From the NCBI RefSeq assembly GCF_044502415.1, contig NZ_CP172402.1: 64,000 bases of DNA; one strand, 5' to 3'. Below, in pieces: positions 25,644 through 35,053 of the stretch. The notes below the pieces were generated by a model. The model did not search any database. It had not been told where the DNA came from and saw only the letters and a list, made by a program, of their open reading frames with translations. Positions within the stretch are counted from its first letter, which is position 1. The number at the start of each line of letters is the position of its first letter. The stretch comes from Haloimpatiens lingqiaonensis. GTDB lineage: Bacteria > Bacillota > Clostridia > Clostridiales > Clostridiaceae. Made by a program: the position numbers and the translations under genes.

Positions 25644-26630
25644 TTGATATTTATAAATAGTAGCTTTACAGATCCATATATTAATCATTCTGTAGAGGAG
25701 TACATACTTAAGGAAAAGGATACAGATTGTTTTATACTGTGGAGAAATAGAAGATCTATACTCATAGGGAAAAATCAAAATACACTAAGAGAAATAAATT
25801 TAGAGTATGTTAAAGAAAAAGATATAGATGTAGTTAGAAGGGTATCTGGTGGCGGCACAGTATTCTGTGATTTAGGTAACTTAAACTTTACATTTATAAC
25901 TAAAAAGGATTCGGATTTTGCAGATTTTAAAGGATTTACTAAGCCTATAATAAATGCCTTGAAAAAACTTGGAGTAAATGCAGAGTTTACTGGAAGAAAT
26001 GATTTAACCGTGGAAGGAAAAAAATTTTGTGGCAACGCACAATATTCATATAAAAATAAAGTTCTTCATCATGGGACTTTATTATTTGATGCGGATTTAT
26101 CAGACTTAGTAAAAGCTTTAAAGAGCAATCCTATAAAATTTAAGGATAAGGCTATTAAGTCTGTATCAAATAGAGTTACTAATATAAGAAAGTATTTAAA
26201 TAGGGATATGGAAGTAGAAGAATTTAAGGATTGTCTAATAAAATTAGTGATGGAAGAATTTAATTGCAAGGAGTTTTATGAACTAGACGAAGAAGAGTTA
26301 GAAAAAATAAATAAAATATCCCAAGAAAAATTTTCTACTTGGCAATGGACTTATGGAAATTCACCCAAGTTTGAATTTTTTAATGAGGACAAGTTTAAAT
26401 GCGGGGTAGTTCAAATTAATTTATCCATAAAGAATGGAAGTATAAATGACATAGAGATAAATGGAGACTTTTTTGGCAAAAAAGAAATTAGTGAATTAGA
26501 AAATATACTTATAGGGAAAAAATATCAGGAAGAAAACATAGCACAAATCATTAAAGCTATAAATATTTCAGAATACATATCTGATTTAACAATGGAACAG
26601 TTTATGGGGTTGATGTTTAACTATAAATAA
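25644..26630 (+). CDS. lplA: Lipoate-protein ligase A
   Basis: 328 residues. The ligase motifs are RRSILIGKNQNTLREINLEY, VRRVSGGGTVFCDLGNLNFT, GRNDLTVEGKKFCGNAQ and HHGTLLFDADL. It attaches free lipoate to the lipoyl domains of dehydrogenase complexes or GcvH through lipoyl-AMP. The C-terminal accessory domain is present (SQEKFSTWQWTYGNSPKFEF). The start is a TTG six bases after GGAGGGG. It lies just before lipA, so both salvage and synthesis of lipoate are encoded together. Confidence 0.92.
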   Translation: MIFINSSFTDPYINHSVEEYILKEKDTDCFILWRNRRSILIGKNQNTLREINLEYVKEKDIDVVRRVSGGGTVFCDLGNLNFTFITKKDSDFADFKGFTKPIINALKKLGVNAEFTGRNDLTVEGKKFCGNAQYSYKNKVLHHGTLLFDADLSDLVKALKSNPIKFKDKAIKSVSNRVTNIRKYLNRDMEVEEFKDCLIKLVMEEFNCKEFYELDEEELEKINKISQEKFSTWQWTYGNSPKFEFFNEDKFKCGVVQINLSIKNGSINDIEINGDFFGKKEISELENILIGKKYQEENIAQIIKAINISEYISDLTMEQFMGLMFNYK

Positions 26631-26725
26631 ACATGTGTGATTTATAAATTATAAGTAGTTTAGAAATAGAAAATATAATGGGTGTGTAGTATATGCTGCA
26701 TTTAATATTTTAAGGGGGAATAAAA

Positions 26726-27589
26726 ATGTACGTAAGAAAGCCAGAATGGTTAAAGGTAAAACTAGTTAGAAATCACAATTCTGTAGAAGTAGAAAAGTTA
26801 TTAAAGGATTTAGAATTAAATACTGTATGTGAAGAAGCTTTATGTCCTAATAGAGGAGAATGTTTTCATAAAGGGACAGCAACATTTATGATACTTGGCA
26901 GAAATTGTACTAGAAATTGTACCTTTTGCAATGTAACTAAAAGTAAACCAGAGCCTGTAAATGAAAAGGAACCAAAAAATTTAGCTAAAGCAGTAGAAAG
27001 ACTTGGCTTAAAGCATGTAGTTGTTACATCTGTAACCAGAGATGATTTAGAAGATGGTGGAGCAGGACACTTTGCTAAGGTTATAAAGGAAGTTAAAAAT
27101 TTAAATAGAAAGGTGACCATTGAGGTTTTAATACCTGATTTCCAAGGAGATGAAAAAGCTCTTAAATTAGTAGCAGATGAAAAACCGGATATAATAAATC
27201 ATAATGTAGAAACAGTGCCTGATTTATATCCAGGGGTTAGACCAAGAGCAATATATAAAAGATCCCTTGAGGTTTTAGAAAATGTTAAGAAAATGGATAG
27301 CTCTATTTTGACTAAGTCTGGAATAATGTTAGGCTTAGGAGAAACGAAAGAGCAAGTGGTTAGTCTTATGAAAGATCTTAGAAAAGTAGATTGTGACATA
27401 TTCACCATGGGACAATATTTGCAGCCATCTAAAAAACACCATGATGTAGTAGAATATGTTCATCCAGATGTATTTGATGAATACAAGAAAATTGGAGAAA
27501 GTTTAGGGTTTAAATATGTGGCATCAGCTCCTTTGGTTAGAAGCTCTTATAATGCAGTAGAAGTATTCGAAAAAATTAAGGGAAAATAA
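26726..27589 (+). CDS. lipA: Lipoyl synthase
   Basis: 287 residues. The N-terminal auxiliary cluster cysteines are in CEEALCPNRGECF, and the radical-SAM motif is CTRNCTFCNV. TSVTRDDLEDGGAGHFAKV and KSGIMLGLGE are conserved. It inserts two sulphurs into octanoyl groups on carrier proteins. AAGGGGG precedes the ATG. The gene probably shares a transcript with lplA 95 bases upstream. Confidence 0.95.
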   Translation: MYVRKPEWLKVKLVRNHNSVEVEKLLKDLELNTVCEEALCPNRGECFHKGTATFMILGRNCTRNCTFCNVTKSKPEPVNEKEPKNLAKAVERLGLKHVVVTSVTRDDLEDGGAGHFAKVIKEVKNLNRKVTIEVLIPDFQGDEKALKLVADEKPDIINHNVETVPDLYPGVRPRAIYKRSLEVLENVKKMDSSILTKSGIMLGLGETKEQVVSLMKDLRKVDCDIFTMGQYLQPSKKHHDVVEYVHPDVFDEYKKIGESLGFKYVASAPLVRSSYNAVEVFEKIKGK

Positions 27590-27785
27590 ACTGTATATTT
27601 GTATAGTGGAATTATAGCCGTAATATATACATACCTTATATAAACTGATAAAATATATTAGAGATATTAGCTTAGTCTTTTTTAATTTAGAGGGAGGTGG
27701 ACTGTTGCAAAAACAGAAATAAATCCTATAAAAATATGTTTTAATATATTGAATGGTTTTATAAAGTTTTGGCAGCGGAAATTCT

Positions 27786-28763
27786 ATGCAATTATATGAT
27801 GTGGTGGTAATAGGAGGGGGACCTAGTGGCTTATCTGCAGCTATTACTGCTAAAAAGCAAGGAATAGATAAGGTTTGTATAATAGAAAGAGATAGTTCTT
27901 TAGGAGGTATACTAAACGAAAATATTCACAATGGATTCTTCTTAAAAGATTCTAAAGAATATGTTACTGGTCCTGAATATATACAAAGGTTTATTGATAA
28001 AATAAATGAATATAAAATAGAAACCAAGATAAATTCTACCGTATTAAGACTTACAGAACATAAAGAAATAACTTATGTAAGTGAAAAAGAAGGTATAAAA
28101 AATATAAAAGCTAAAGCTGTAGTTTTAGCTACAGGATGTAGAGAACAATCTATAGGTGCTATAAATATACCTAGGAATAAGTGTGTAGGCATATATACTT
28201 GTGGAACAGCACATAAACTAGTGAATTTACATGGATATTTACCGGGAAAAGAAGTTATAGTTTATGGTTCAAGTAATTTAGCTTTATTAACTGCCAGAAG
28301 GCTTAAATTAGAAGGGGCAAATGTAAAAATGGTGGTAGAAAAAAATCCGCAGCCCATAGGAAAAAAAGAATTTTTTAGAGAATGTATAGAGGAGTTTAAT
28401 ATACCATTTAAGGAAAACTGCTATATAATAGATATAAAAGGAAAAGATAGAATAGAGGGTGTAACACTAGCTTCACTGGACAAGGATAAAAAGGTATTAG
28501 AAGGTACTGAGCGCTATGTAGAATGTGATACACTGCTTTTATCTGTGCAGTTATTCCCTGAAACTGATATAGCTATGAATGCTAAAATTTCTCTAAATAG
28601 TCCTTGGGGAGGTCCCGTGGTAGATGAAAATATGTGCACATCTGTAGATGGAATATTTGCCTGTGGGAACTTGCTTAAAATTAATTACAACACTGATTAT
28701 GTAGTTTCTGAAGGTGATAAAGCAGGGAAGTCTGCAGCTGAGTATATAAATGTGTTAAAATAA
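27786..28763 (+). CDS. FAD/NAD(P)-dependent pyridine nucleotide-disulfide-type oxidoreductase
   Basis: 325 residues. The FAD motif is VVVIGGGPSGLSAAITAKK at the N-terminus, the second dinucleotide site is VIVYGSSNLALLTARRL, and ATGCREQS and IFACGNLLKINY are typical of the family. It looks like the flavoprotein that often accompanies glycerol-3-phosphate oxidase genes, but here none is adjacent. Its electron partner is unknown. The second glycine-rich loop reads GSSN, not GxGxxG. Only a weak ribosome site is visible. A strong site with a six-codon reading frame lies 70 bases upstream (27702-27732). Confidence 0.75.
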   Translation: MQLYDVVVIGGGPSGLSAAITAKKQGIDKVCIIERDSSLGGILNENIHNGFFLKDSKEYVTGPEYIQRFIDKINEYKIETKINSTVLRLTEHKEITYVSEKEGIKNIKAKAVVLATGCREQSIGAINIPRNKCVGIYTCGTAHKLVNLHGYLPGKEVIVYGSSNLALLTARRLKLEGANVKMVVEKNPQPIGKKEFFRECIEEFNIPFKENCYIIDIKGKDRIEGVTLASLDKDKKVLEGTERYVECDTLLLSVQLFPETDIAMNAKISLNSPWGGPVVDENMCTSVDGIFACGNLLKINYNTDYVVSEGDKAGKSAAEYINVLK

Positions 28764-28774
28764 TCCATTTAAAA

Positions 28775-28815
28775 TTTTAGTGCTGTACAAGATATTAAAT
28801 GTACAGCACTAAAAA
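28775..28815. terminator. Bidirectional terminator between convergent genes
   Basis: TTAGTGCTGTACA / TGTACAGCACTAA with an A run on one side and T runs on the other. It serves the oxidoreductase gene and the minus-strand nuclease gene. Confidence 0.85.
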
Positions 28816-29441
28816 AGTTTTTTGAAACAATTATTGCAAATAAATGAGCTGCCCTTATTAATAGATACTCCTTCTTTGCTTTTTATAGGTTTGCCGCATA
28901 TTTCACATAATTCACTATTAGAATCACCTGATTCTTTTTTTAAGTTATTTTGGCAAGAGATGATCTTGTTTTTTTTATTTGCTGGTGGTGTGTAAATTAT
29001 AGGTTTTTCAGGCTTTTCTTTTTTCAATATAGAGTATTCCACATGATATTCACTTTCAGGAAAAAGTTCTAATTCAAATCTAGGATTATCTTTATCATAA
29101 AACTCCTCAATAATCAATCTTCTTATTTGAGCATCATTTATAATCAATCCGCTTTTTTCTATTCCATCAAAAATACTTTTAGTTATATTTGTGGTATCAG
29201 GATGCCTTTTTTTACTTTTATAATATACCTTTAATATAGCTATTAACGATTCATTAAGCACTGTATTAGGGTTTTGGCATCTAGCTTCATAAGCTATTTG
29301 TTCTTCATATAAAGCATATCTATCATGATATTTTCCAGAATCATAAGGTAGTATAGCTCGTCCTTGAGTATTAGAAAGTTTAAAATTAGATTTTGTTATA
29401 GGAGAGCCCTTAATTATAACTTTAGCGTAATTACAAATCAT
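28809..29441 (-). CDS. RusA-like Holliday junction nuclease with C-terminal zinc finger
   Basis: 210 residues. The RusA core has KRHPDTTNITKSIFDGIEKS followed by IINDAQIRRLIIEEFY. The acidic residues (Asp in HPDTTN, Asp in FDG, Asp in NDAQ) match the metal site of RusA-family endodeoxyribonucleases. A C-terminal zinc finger, CEICGKPI...CNNC, is added, which is uncommon. RusA genes usually travel in prophages, but no phage genes surround this one. I chose the ATG at 29441 (GGAG seven bases before) over one 18 bases upstream. Confidence 0.8.
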   Translation of the reverse strand: MICNYAKVIIKGSPITKSNFKLSNTQGRAILPYDSGKYHDRYALYEEQIAYEARCQNPNTVLNESLIAILKVYYKSKKRHPDTTNITKSIFDGIEKSGLIINDAQIRRLIIEEFYDKDNPRFELELFPESEYHVEYSILKKEKPEKPIIYTPPANKKNKIISCQNNLKKESGDSNSELCEICGKPIKSKEGVSINKGSSFICNNCFKKLF

Positions 29442-29783
29442 ATACAAACTCCTTTTCATATTATCAAAAGAATTATATCATAATATTAATATAATACAAA
29501 ATGGATAGGCTTTGAAAGTTTTTAAGGTTTTCCTTGATGATATATGAAGTTTTTTGTATTATAGAAGTTAAGGTATAAAATTAGATGTAGTAATATTTTA
29601 GGCTATATGGAAATAGTGAAGAACTAAGAACTAATAGTGAAAAAGTAAGAGTTAATAGTGAAAAAGTAAGAACGATTACCTACAAATTAATTATTAAAAA
29701 CTCCTAGAGTTTTATCCTTACCTCTTACTTCTTACTTATTATACTTTGCATTAAATACTACACAGTAAAGGAAGGGATCTATT
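29442..29783. repeat. Intergenic region with AAGTAAGA and GTTTTATCCTTA repeats
   Basis: No gene is seen. At 29615-29672 there are three near-copies of AGTGAAAAAGTAAGA. At 29694-29740 lies a copy of the AAAAACTCC..GAGTTTTATCCTTA repeat found in other intergenic regions. Confidence 0.65.
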
Positions 29784-30806
29784 ATGAATGAAGATATAAA
29801 AATATTAGCTATAGAAAGCAGTTGTGATGAAACTGCAGCGGCAGTAGTTGTAAATGGAAGAGAAGTGTTATCTAATGTAATAGCTTCTCAAATAGATATA
29901 CATACTAAATTTGGGGGAGTGGTTCCAGAAGTGGCGTCTAGAAAACACATAGAAGCCATAAGTGCAGTGGTTCAAGAGGCTTTAGATAAAGCCAATGTTA
30001 CACTTGAGGATATAGATGCTATAGGCGTTACCTATGGCCCAGGATTAGTTGGGGCACTACTGGTTGGACTTCAATATGCAAAAGGCCTTAGCTATGCCTT
30101 AAATAAGCCATTAATAGGTGTAAATCATATAGAAGGACATATAAGTGCTAACTTTATAGAGTATAAAGAACTAGAGCCACCATTTGTATGTCTCGTGGTA
30201 TCTGGAGGACATACTTTCATAGTATATATGAAGGATTACGGTGAATTTGAAGTTCTGGGCGGAACTAGGGATGACGCAGCAGGAGAAGCTTTCGATAAAG
30301 TAGCAAGAGCCATAGGGCTTGGCTATCCAGGTGGACCTAAAATAGATAGGGTTTCAAAAGAAGGAAATGCTGATGCCATAAAATTCCCTAGAGCTAATTT
30401 CCACGACAACAGTTTAGATTTTTCCTTTAGTGGAGTTAAATCAGCAGTACTTAATTATTTAAACAATAAAGAGATGAGGAATGAAGAAATAGTTAGAGAA
30501 GATGTGGCAGCATCCTTCCAAAAGGCAGTGGTAGATGTATTGGTAGACAATGCAATGGAAGCTTGCAAAAAGAGAAAGGTAGATAAAATAGCCATTGCAG
30601 GCGGAGTAGCTTCTAATTCATGTCTTAGAGAATCAATGATTAAAAGAGGTGAAAAAGAAGGAATAAGAGTGTTGTTTCCTTCAATGATTTTATGCACAGA
30701 TAACGCAGCGATGATAGGAAGTGCTGCTTACTTTGAATATAAAAAAGGAAATATAGCTCCTTTGACTTTAAATGCTATTCCAAATTTAAAGCTAGGAGAG
30801 AGATAA
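29784..30806 (+). CDS. tsaD: tRNA N6-threonylcarbamoyltransferase TsaD
   Basis: 340 residues, normal length. The ASKHA motifs are ILAIESSCDETAAAVV, VTYGPGLVGALLVGL, the metal ligands NHIEGHISANF, VSGGHTFIV, GEAFDKVARAIGLGYPGGP and IAGGVASNSCLR. With TsaB and TsaE (encoded at 2.8-4.0 kb) it makes t6A37 in tRNA. AAGGAAGGG precedes the ATG. It is followed after 25 bases by an MFS transporter. Confidence 0.97.
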   Translation: MNEDIKILAIESSCDETAAAVVVNGREVLSNVIASQIDIHTKFGGVVPEVASRKHIEAISAVVQEALDKANVTLEDIDAIGVTYGPGLVGALLVGLQYAKGLSYALNKPLIGVNHIEGHISANFIEYKELEPPFVCLVVSGGHTFIVYMKDYGEFEVLGGTRDDAAGEAFDKVARAIGLGYPGGPKIDRVSKEGNADAIKFPRANFHDNSLDFSFSGVKSAVLNYLNNKEMRNEEIVREDVAASFQKAVVDVLVDNAMEACKKRKVDKIAIAGGVASNSCLRESMIKRGEKEGIRVLFPSMILCTDNAAMIGSAAYFEYKKGNIAPLTLNAIPNLKLGER

Positions 30807-30831
30807 AAACTATAATAATGGGGGTGAAAAA

Positions 30832-32070
30832 TTGGGGACAAATATAAATAGAAGATTTAAATCCCTGCTAGGCACTTATTCAGGGTTGCCAAAAGAAATA
30901 TATGTTTTATTTATAGCTAGGGTTATAAATTGTATTGGAAATTTTGTTTATCCATTTATGACATTCTTTCTTAAGGATAGGTTAAATATGTCTCCTAAGG
31001 AAATAGGTACATTTATAACCATAACTGCAGTATGCGGTGGTATTGGATCCTTAATAGGTGGAAAGTTAGCAGATCATGCAGGAAGAAAGAGAACAATAAT
31101 TATATCTCAGGGATTAGCAGCTTTTTCATTAATTTTATGTGGAGTATTAAACAATCCTCATTTTATAATATGGTTGCTTATTTTATCAGGGGTATTTAAT
31201 GGGGCAGCACAACCAGCTAATAGTGCAATGCTGGCGGATGTTACTAATAAGGAAAATAGGAAAGCAGCTTTTTCTCTTTTATATTTAGGTATAAATGTAG
31301 GTTTTGCCATAGGACCATTAATTGCAGGAATGTTATATAACAATCATATGAGAATTTTATTTATAGGTGATGGTATAACTACATTAATCTCATTAATTTT
31401 AGTAATGGTATATGTTAAAGAGTCTATACCTGAAGAGAAGGAAATGGAAATAAGAATTGATGATGATGAAAAAAGTGAAGAAGGTTCTACCATTTTAGCA
31501 TTAATTAAGAGACCAAATTTACTTATTTTCACTTTTATTTCTATTATATATTCATTTATTTACGCTCAAGCTGGCTATATAATACCACTTCAAGTAAATG
31601 ATATATTTGGAACAATAGCTTCTAAAAAATTATATGGATATTTAATGACCGTAAATGCTCTTACAGTAATATTTTTTACTACAATTATAACGCATATTAC
31701 AAAGAAGAATAAGGCAGTTTTAAATATCGCATTGGCAGGAGTTTTTTATGCTATAGGATTTGGAATGTTGTCTATTATAAAAGCATATCCATTATTTATA
31801 TTATCCACAGCAGTGTGGACAGTAGGGGAAATATTATGTTCAACTAATTCAGGAGTATACATAGCAAACCACAGTCCAATGTCACACAGAGGTAGATTTA
31901 ATGCTCTTATACCTATAATCTCTGGAGCGGGATATGCTATAGCGCCATATGTAATGGGTGGGATTTTAGAGAAAAGTGGATTTACATTATCCTGGACTTT
32001 AGTTTTAGGACTAGCTATCTTATCCGGAATTTCCATGTACGGTCTTTATCTAAACGAAAAGAGAAAATAA
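30832..32070 (+). CDS. Major facilitator superfamily transporter
   Basis: 412 residues with about 12 membrane segments. The MFS motif A loop is GGKLADHAGRKRTIIISQ, and the second-half motif region is SHRGRFNALIPIISGAGYA. The central cytoplasmic loop is acidic (EEKEMEIRIDDDEKSEEG). It is probably a proton-coupled exporter of drugs or metabolites; the substrate is unknown. The start is TTG after GGGGGTG. A noncoding repeat element begins four bases after its stop. Confidence 0.85.
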   Translation: MGTNINRRFKSLLGTYSGLPKEIYVLFIARVINCIGNFVYPFMTFFLKDRLNMSPKEIGTFITITAVCGGIGSLIGGKLADHAGRKRTIIISQGLAAFSLILCGVLNNPHFIIWLLILSGVFNGAAQPANSAMLADVTNKENRKAAFSLLYLGINVGFAIGPLIAGMLYNNHMRILFIGDGITTLISLILVMVYVKESIPEEKEMEIRIDDDEKSEEGSTILALIKRPNLLIFTFISIIYSFIYAQAGYIIPLQVNDIFGTIASKKLYGYLMTVNALTVIFFTTIITHITKKNKAVLNIALAGVFYAIGFGMLSIIKAYPLFILSTAVWTVGEILCSTNSGVYIANHSPMSHRGRFNALIPIISGAGYAIAPYVMGGILEKSGFTLSWTLVLGLAILSGISMYGLYLNEKRK

Positions 32071-32074
32071 GAAA

Positions 32075-32987
32075 ATTGTGAAGTAAGTGCCATAGGAAAA
32101 ATCTGCTTTTAATTCCGTGATAAAATTGAAATTTGGGACTGTGAACAGTACGCTAAGAACTTCTAAATGTTTTGAAATTTAAATCCCCTAAAGCCTTCAA
32201 ACTCGCTCGTACCTCACTCAAGCAATGAAGGCTTCTTAACGGGGATTTAAATTTCAAAACAAAGAAGTTCTAAAGCTAGTTCAATAGTCCCAAATTTCAA
32301 TTTTATCACTCCATTAAAAGCAGATTTTTCAGGTCATGCATATATCGTCACGGGGAGAAAACAGCCTACTAAAGGATAATTTTTCTTCATTGCATTACGA
32401 AAAATTTTAGAATGTAAAAAAGATAGCTAACATAATTTCACGTTGTGAAATTGTGTTAGCTATTTTTTGGGACTTAACTTAAATCTTTTATTGGCGATAG
32501 CCAGGTTAAATATATAAATGAGAGATTTGCATAATTAATAAATTTAAAACATAGCCATAATATATAGTATTCCGTAAATTGGATCTATACAATATCTTAA
32601 CAAGATTTTATTTTAAAATGAATTATCCAATTTTCTCAAATAATAAATATCAATTAATGTGAATTTTCTTCATTTTATTTAGGAAATCTTTAATTTATAA
32701 GAAAGAACTCATAATTTTTTTTAGGCGTAGCCGTTCGTTTAGTCACCAATTCATAATCCCCAATCCCTCGATTCTAAATGTATTAAAGGATAAAACTTCT
32801 TAGGGAATTTCAACATTATTTGATATTTCTATATTTTCGCTGGCTACCGCCAATAAAAGATTTTTTAAGCCCTTAAAAAGAAAAAGTATAACCACTTCAT
32901 TTAATGAATCAATTATACCTTTTCCCACTATACCATTGCTTATATTTAATTAAAGATTTTCCGTAACGTAGTGGAGGAAAATCATCC
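32075..32987 (+). repeat. Large structured noncoding element, copy A
   Basis: It begins ATTGTGAAGTAAGTGC, then a giant hairpin at 32096-32330. The arms are 18 + 24 bp perfect, separated by a TCC/TCC internal loop, plus a 19-bp inner stem TTTTGAAATTTAAATCCCC / GGGGATTTAAATTTCAAAA. A conserved unpaired linker (32331-32373) follows, then a part bounded by inverted repeats GGATAATTTTTCTTCATTGC... (32374) and ...GGAGGAAAATCATCC (32987). Inside are a hairpin with T tail at 32423-32468 and facing copies of TTATTGGCGATAGCCA. The same design recurs inverted at 50332-51505. No protein is encoded. Confidence 0.85.
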
Positions 32988-33103
32988 TTTCCTAGCACCT
33001 AGCACCCAGTACCTAGTACCTAATCTCTTATTTTTTATTTCTTACTTCTTACTTAATTGTCCATTGTCAATTGTCAATTATAAAATTGCGTCGCAATATA
33101 TTT
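32988..33103. repeat. CCTAGYA tandem repeats and TTACTTCTTACTT run
   Basis: Tandem CCTAGCA/CCTAGTA units at about 32991-33023, then CTTACTTCTTACTT and TTGTCAATTGTCAATT. The same words occur at 2.28 kb. Confidence 0.65.
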
Positions 33104-34189
33104 TTATTCAGAGAGTTTTTTGGATATGAAGTCATCTAAAAATGTTTTTAATACTGCTATAACAGGAACACTTAAAAACATTCCTATAACGCCAAAAGTT
33201 CCGCCACCTACAACTATGGCTAAAATTATCCAGAAAGGACTTAATCCAACCTTATCACCTAAAATTTTAGGTCCTAAATATAAACCATCAAATTGTTGAA
33301 GTGCAAATATAAATATAAGTACCCAAAGGGCCTTTATAGGATTATAAAATAAAGTTATTATAAAGGCTGGTATCATTCCTATAAAAGGTCCAAAATAAGG
33401 TATCATATTAGTTACACCTACTATCAAACTTAAAAACAAGGCAAATGGAGCTTTCAAAATACTTAGACCTATAAAACAAAGTATACCTATTATAAAGGAG
33501 TCTATGGCTTTCCCAATTATGTATTTAAGAAAAATATTATCCACTTCTCTTGAAATATGTATGATTTTATCCACAGTTTCTTCTTTTAATGTTGCATACA
33601 AAAATCTTTTAAAACCATATTTAAATTTTTCTTTATCCTTTAGTATATATACAGAAATTATAAAACCTAAAATGGCCTTAAAAAAGGATGATGTAATGGT
33701 AATAGCTTTGGTTAAAGCTATATTTAAGCCTTCTCCTATGGAAGTGGTGAATTTACCAGTAAGAGCGTTAATTTTTTCATCTATATTTATTCCGAGCTTG
33801 TCTAGAAAATCTAAAGTTAAATTAGAGTTGTCTATCCAATGTTTTGTCTTATCAATGTAATCAGGAATATTTTTAACTAAGTCACTTATACTGTGAGTTA
33901 TTTTAGGGGATATTCTTGTTATTAGCAGTACTATGCTTCCCAGAACTAGGGTATAAACTATAAGTAAACTAATAGGTCTTTTTAGTTTAAATCTCTTTTC
34001 TAAATAATTGACAGCAGGACTTAAAATATAAGCGATACAAAATGCCCATATAAATGAACTAATTATAGATAAAAATGTTTTTAGAGATTTTGCAAATAAA
34101 TTAATATTATCAATGAATTTAAATAGTAAAAAAGATATAACCAGTATGGGGATTAAATTTAAATAGGGTATTTTTTTATTTTTAATCAA
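33104..34189 (-). CDS. AI-2E/PerM family membrane permease
   Basis: About 361 residues with seven to eight membrane helices. Family motifs in the C-terminal half are MIPYFGPFIGMIPAFIITLF, the QQFDGLYLGPKILGDKVGL segment and GGTFGVIGMFLSVPVIAVLK. Members include autoinducer and sodium/proton exporters; the substrate cannot be read from sequence. I chose the TTG at 34189 because GGAG lies eight bases before it; the GTG at 34198 is inside that site. It runs in the same direction as the B12 importer genes 37 bases upstream. Confidence 0.82.
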   Translation of the reverse strand: MIKNKKIPYLNLIPILVISFLLFKFIDNINLFAKSLKTFLSIISSFIWAFCIAYILSPAVNYLEKRFKLKRPISLLIVYTLVLGSIVLLITRISPKITHSISDLVKNIPDYIDKTKHWIDNSNLTLDFLDKLGINIDEKINALTGKFTTSIGEGLNIALTKAITITSSFFKAILGFIISVYILKDKEKFKYGFKRFLYATLKEETVDKIIHISREVDNIFLKYIIGKAIDSFIIGILCFIGLSILKAPFALFLSLIVGVTNMIPYFGPFIGMIPAFIITLFYNPIKALWVLIFIFALQQFDGLYLGPKILGDKVGLSPFWIILAIVVGGGTFGVIGMFLSVPVIAVLKTFLDDFISKKLSE

Positions 34190-34235
34190 AATAGTCACTC
34201 CTCGTATAATAAGTGAAATTAATTTTATAGTCCTA

Positions 34236-35051
34236 TTACATGGAATTAGCTTTAGAATTATTATAAAAGTTATTTTCTATTAATTTTTTACTTATAGGTA
34301 TTATATGAGGTCGTAAAGTTACGGGATCTTTTATTATGTTTACATCTATGGAATAGGCTAGTCTTATGTTATTTTTAGTAAGAACTTGTTCTGGTGTACC
34401 TATGGAAATTATTTTTCCATCTTTTAAAAGTATTATATAATCACTGTACTGGGATGCTAGATTCAAATCGTGTAAAACAGCTACAATAGTCATGTTGAAG
34501 TCTATAAATTTTATGGTATCTAAAAGTTCAATTTGATGATATATGTCCAAATTAGAAGTTGGTTCATCAAGTAGGAGTATATCGGTCTTTTGAGCAAGGG
34601 CTCGTGCAATAATTACCCGCTGACGTTCTCCGCCGCTTAATTCTTTAATGTTTTTATTTTTCAAGTGCCAGGTATTAGTTATTTTCATAGATTCTTCTAC
34701 AATTTTTAAATCTTCAGGACTTTCAGAGGAAAATCTATTTATATATGGATTTCTGCCCATGAGAACTATGTCCATAACAGAAAAATCAAAATCTATAATT
34801 GTATTTTGCGGAACCCAGGAAACTTTCTTTGCTAATTCCTTATTTTTTATGAAGTACAAGTCTTCATTTTCTATAAATATAGTATCCTTTATTGGTTCAA
34901 AGGATTTATTAATATTTTTTAAAAGAGTAGTTTTACCAGAACCATTTGGACCAAGTATGCTGTAAAATTTATTTTTTTCTATATTTAAATTTATATTTTC
35001 TAATATAGTTTTTTCACCATACTTAAAGTTTAGATCTTTTACAAGTATCAT
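34236..35051 (-). CDS. btuD: Vitamin B12 ABC transporter ATPase BtuD
   Basis: 271 residues. Walker A is GPNGSGKTTLLKNI, the Q-loop is WVPQNT, the signature is LSGGERQRVIIARALAQ and Walker B is ILLLDEPTSNLD. It belongs to the FecE/BtuD class of importers for B12, haem and siderophores. B12 is chosen because the operon starts with a cobalamin riboswitch. It follows the permease gene by two bases. Confidence 0.9.
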   Translation of the reverse strand: MILVKDLNFKYGEKTILENINLNIEKNKFYSILGPNGSGKTTLLKNINKSFEPIKDTIFIENEDLYFIKNKELAKKVSWVPQNTIIDFDFSVMDIVLMGRNPYINRFSSESPEDLKIVEESMKITNTWHLKNKNIKELSGGERQRVIIARALAQKTDILLLDEPTSNLDIYHQIELLDTIKFIDFNMTIVAVLHDLNLASQYSDYIILLKDGKIISIGTPEQVLTKNNIRLAYSIDVNIIKDPVTLRPHIIPISKKLIENNFYNNSKANSM

Positions 35052-35053
35052 AA

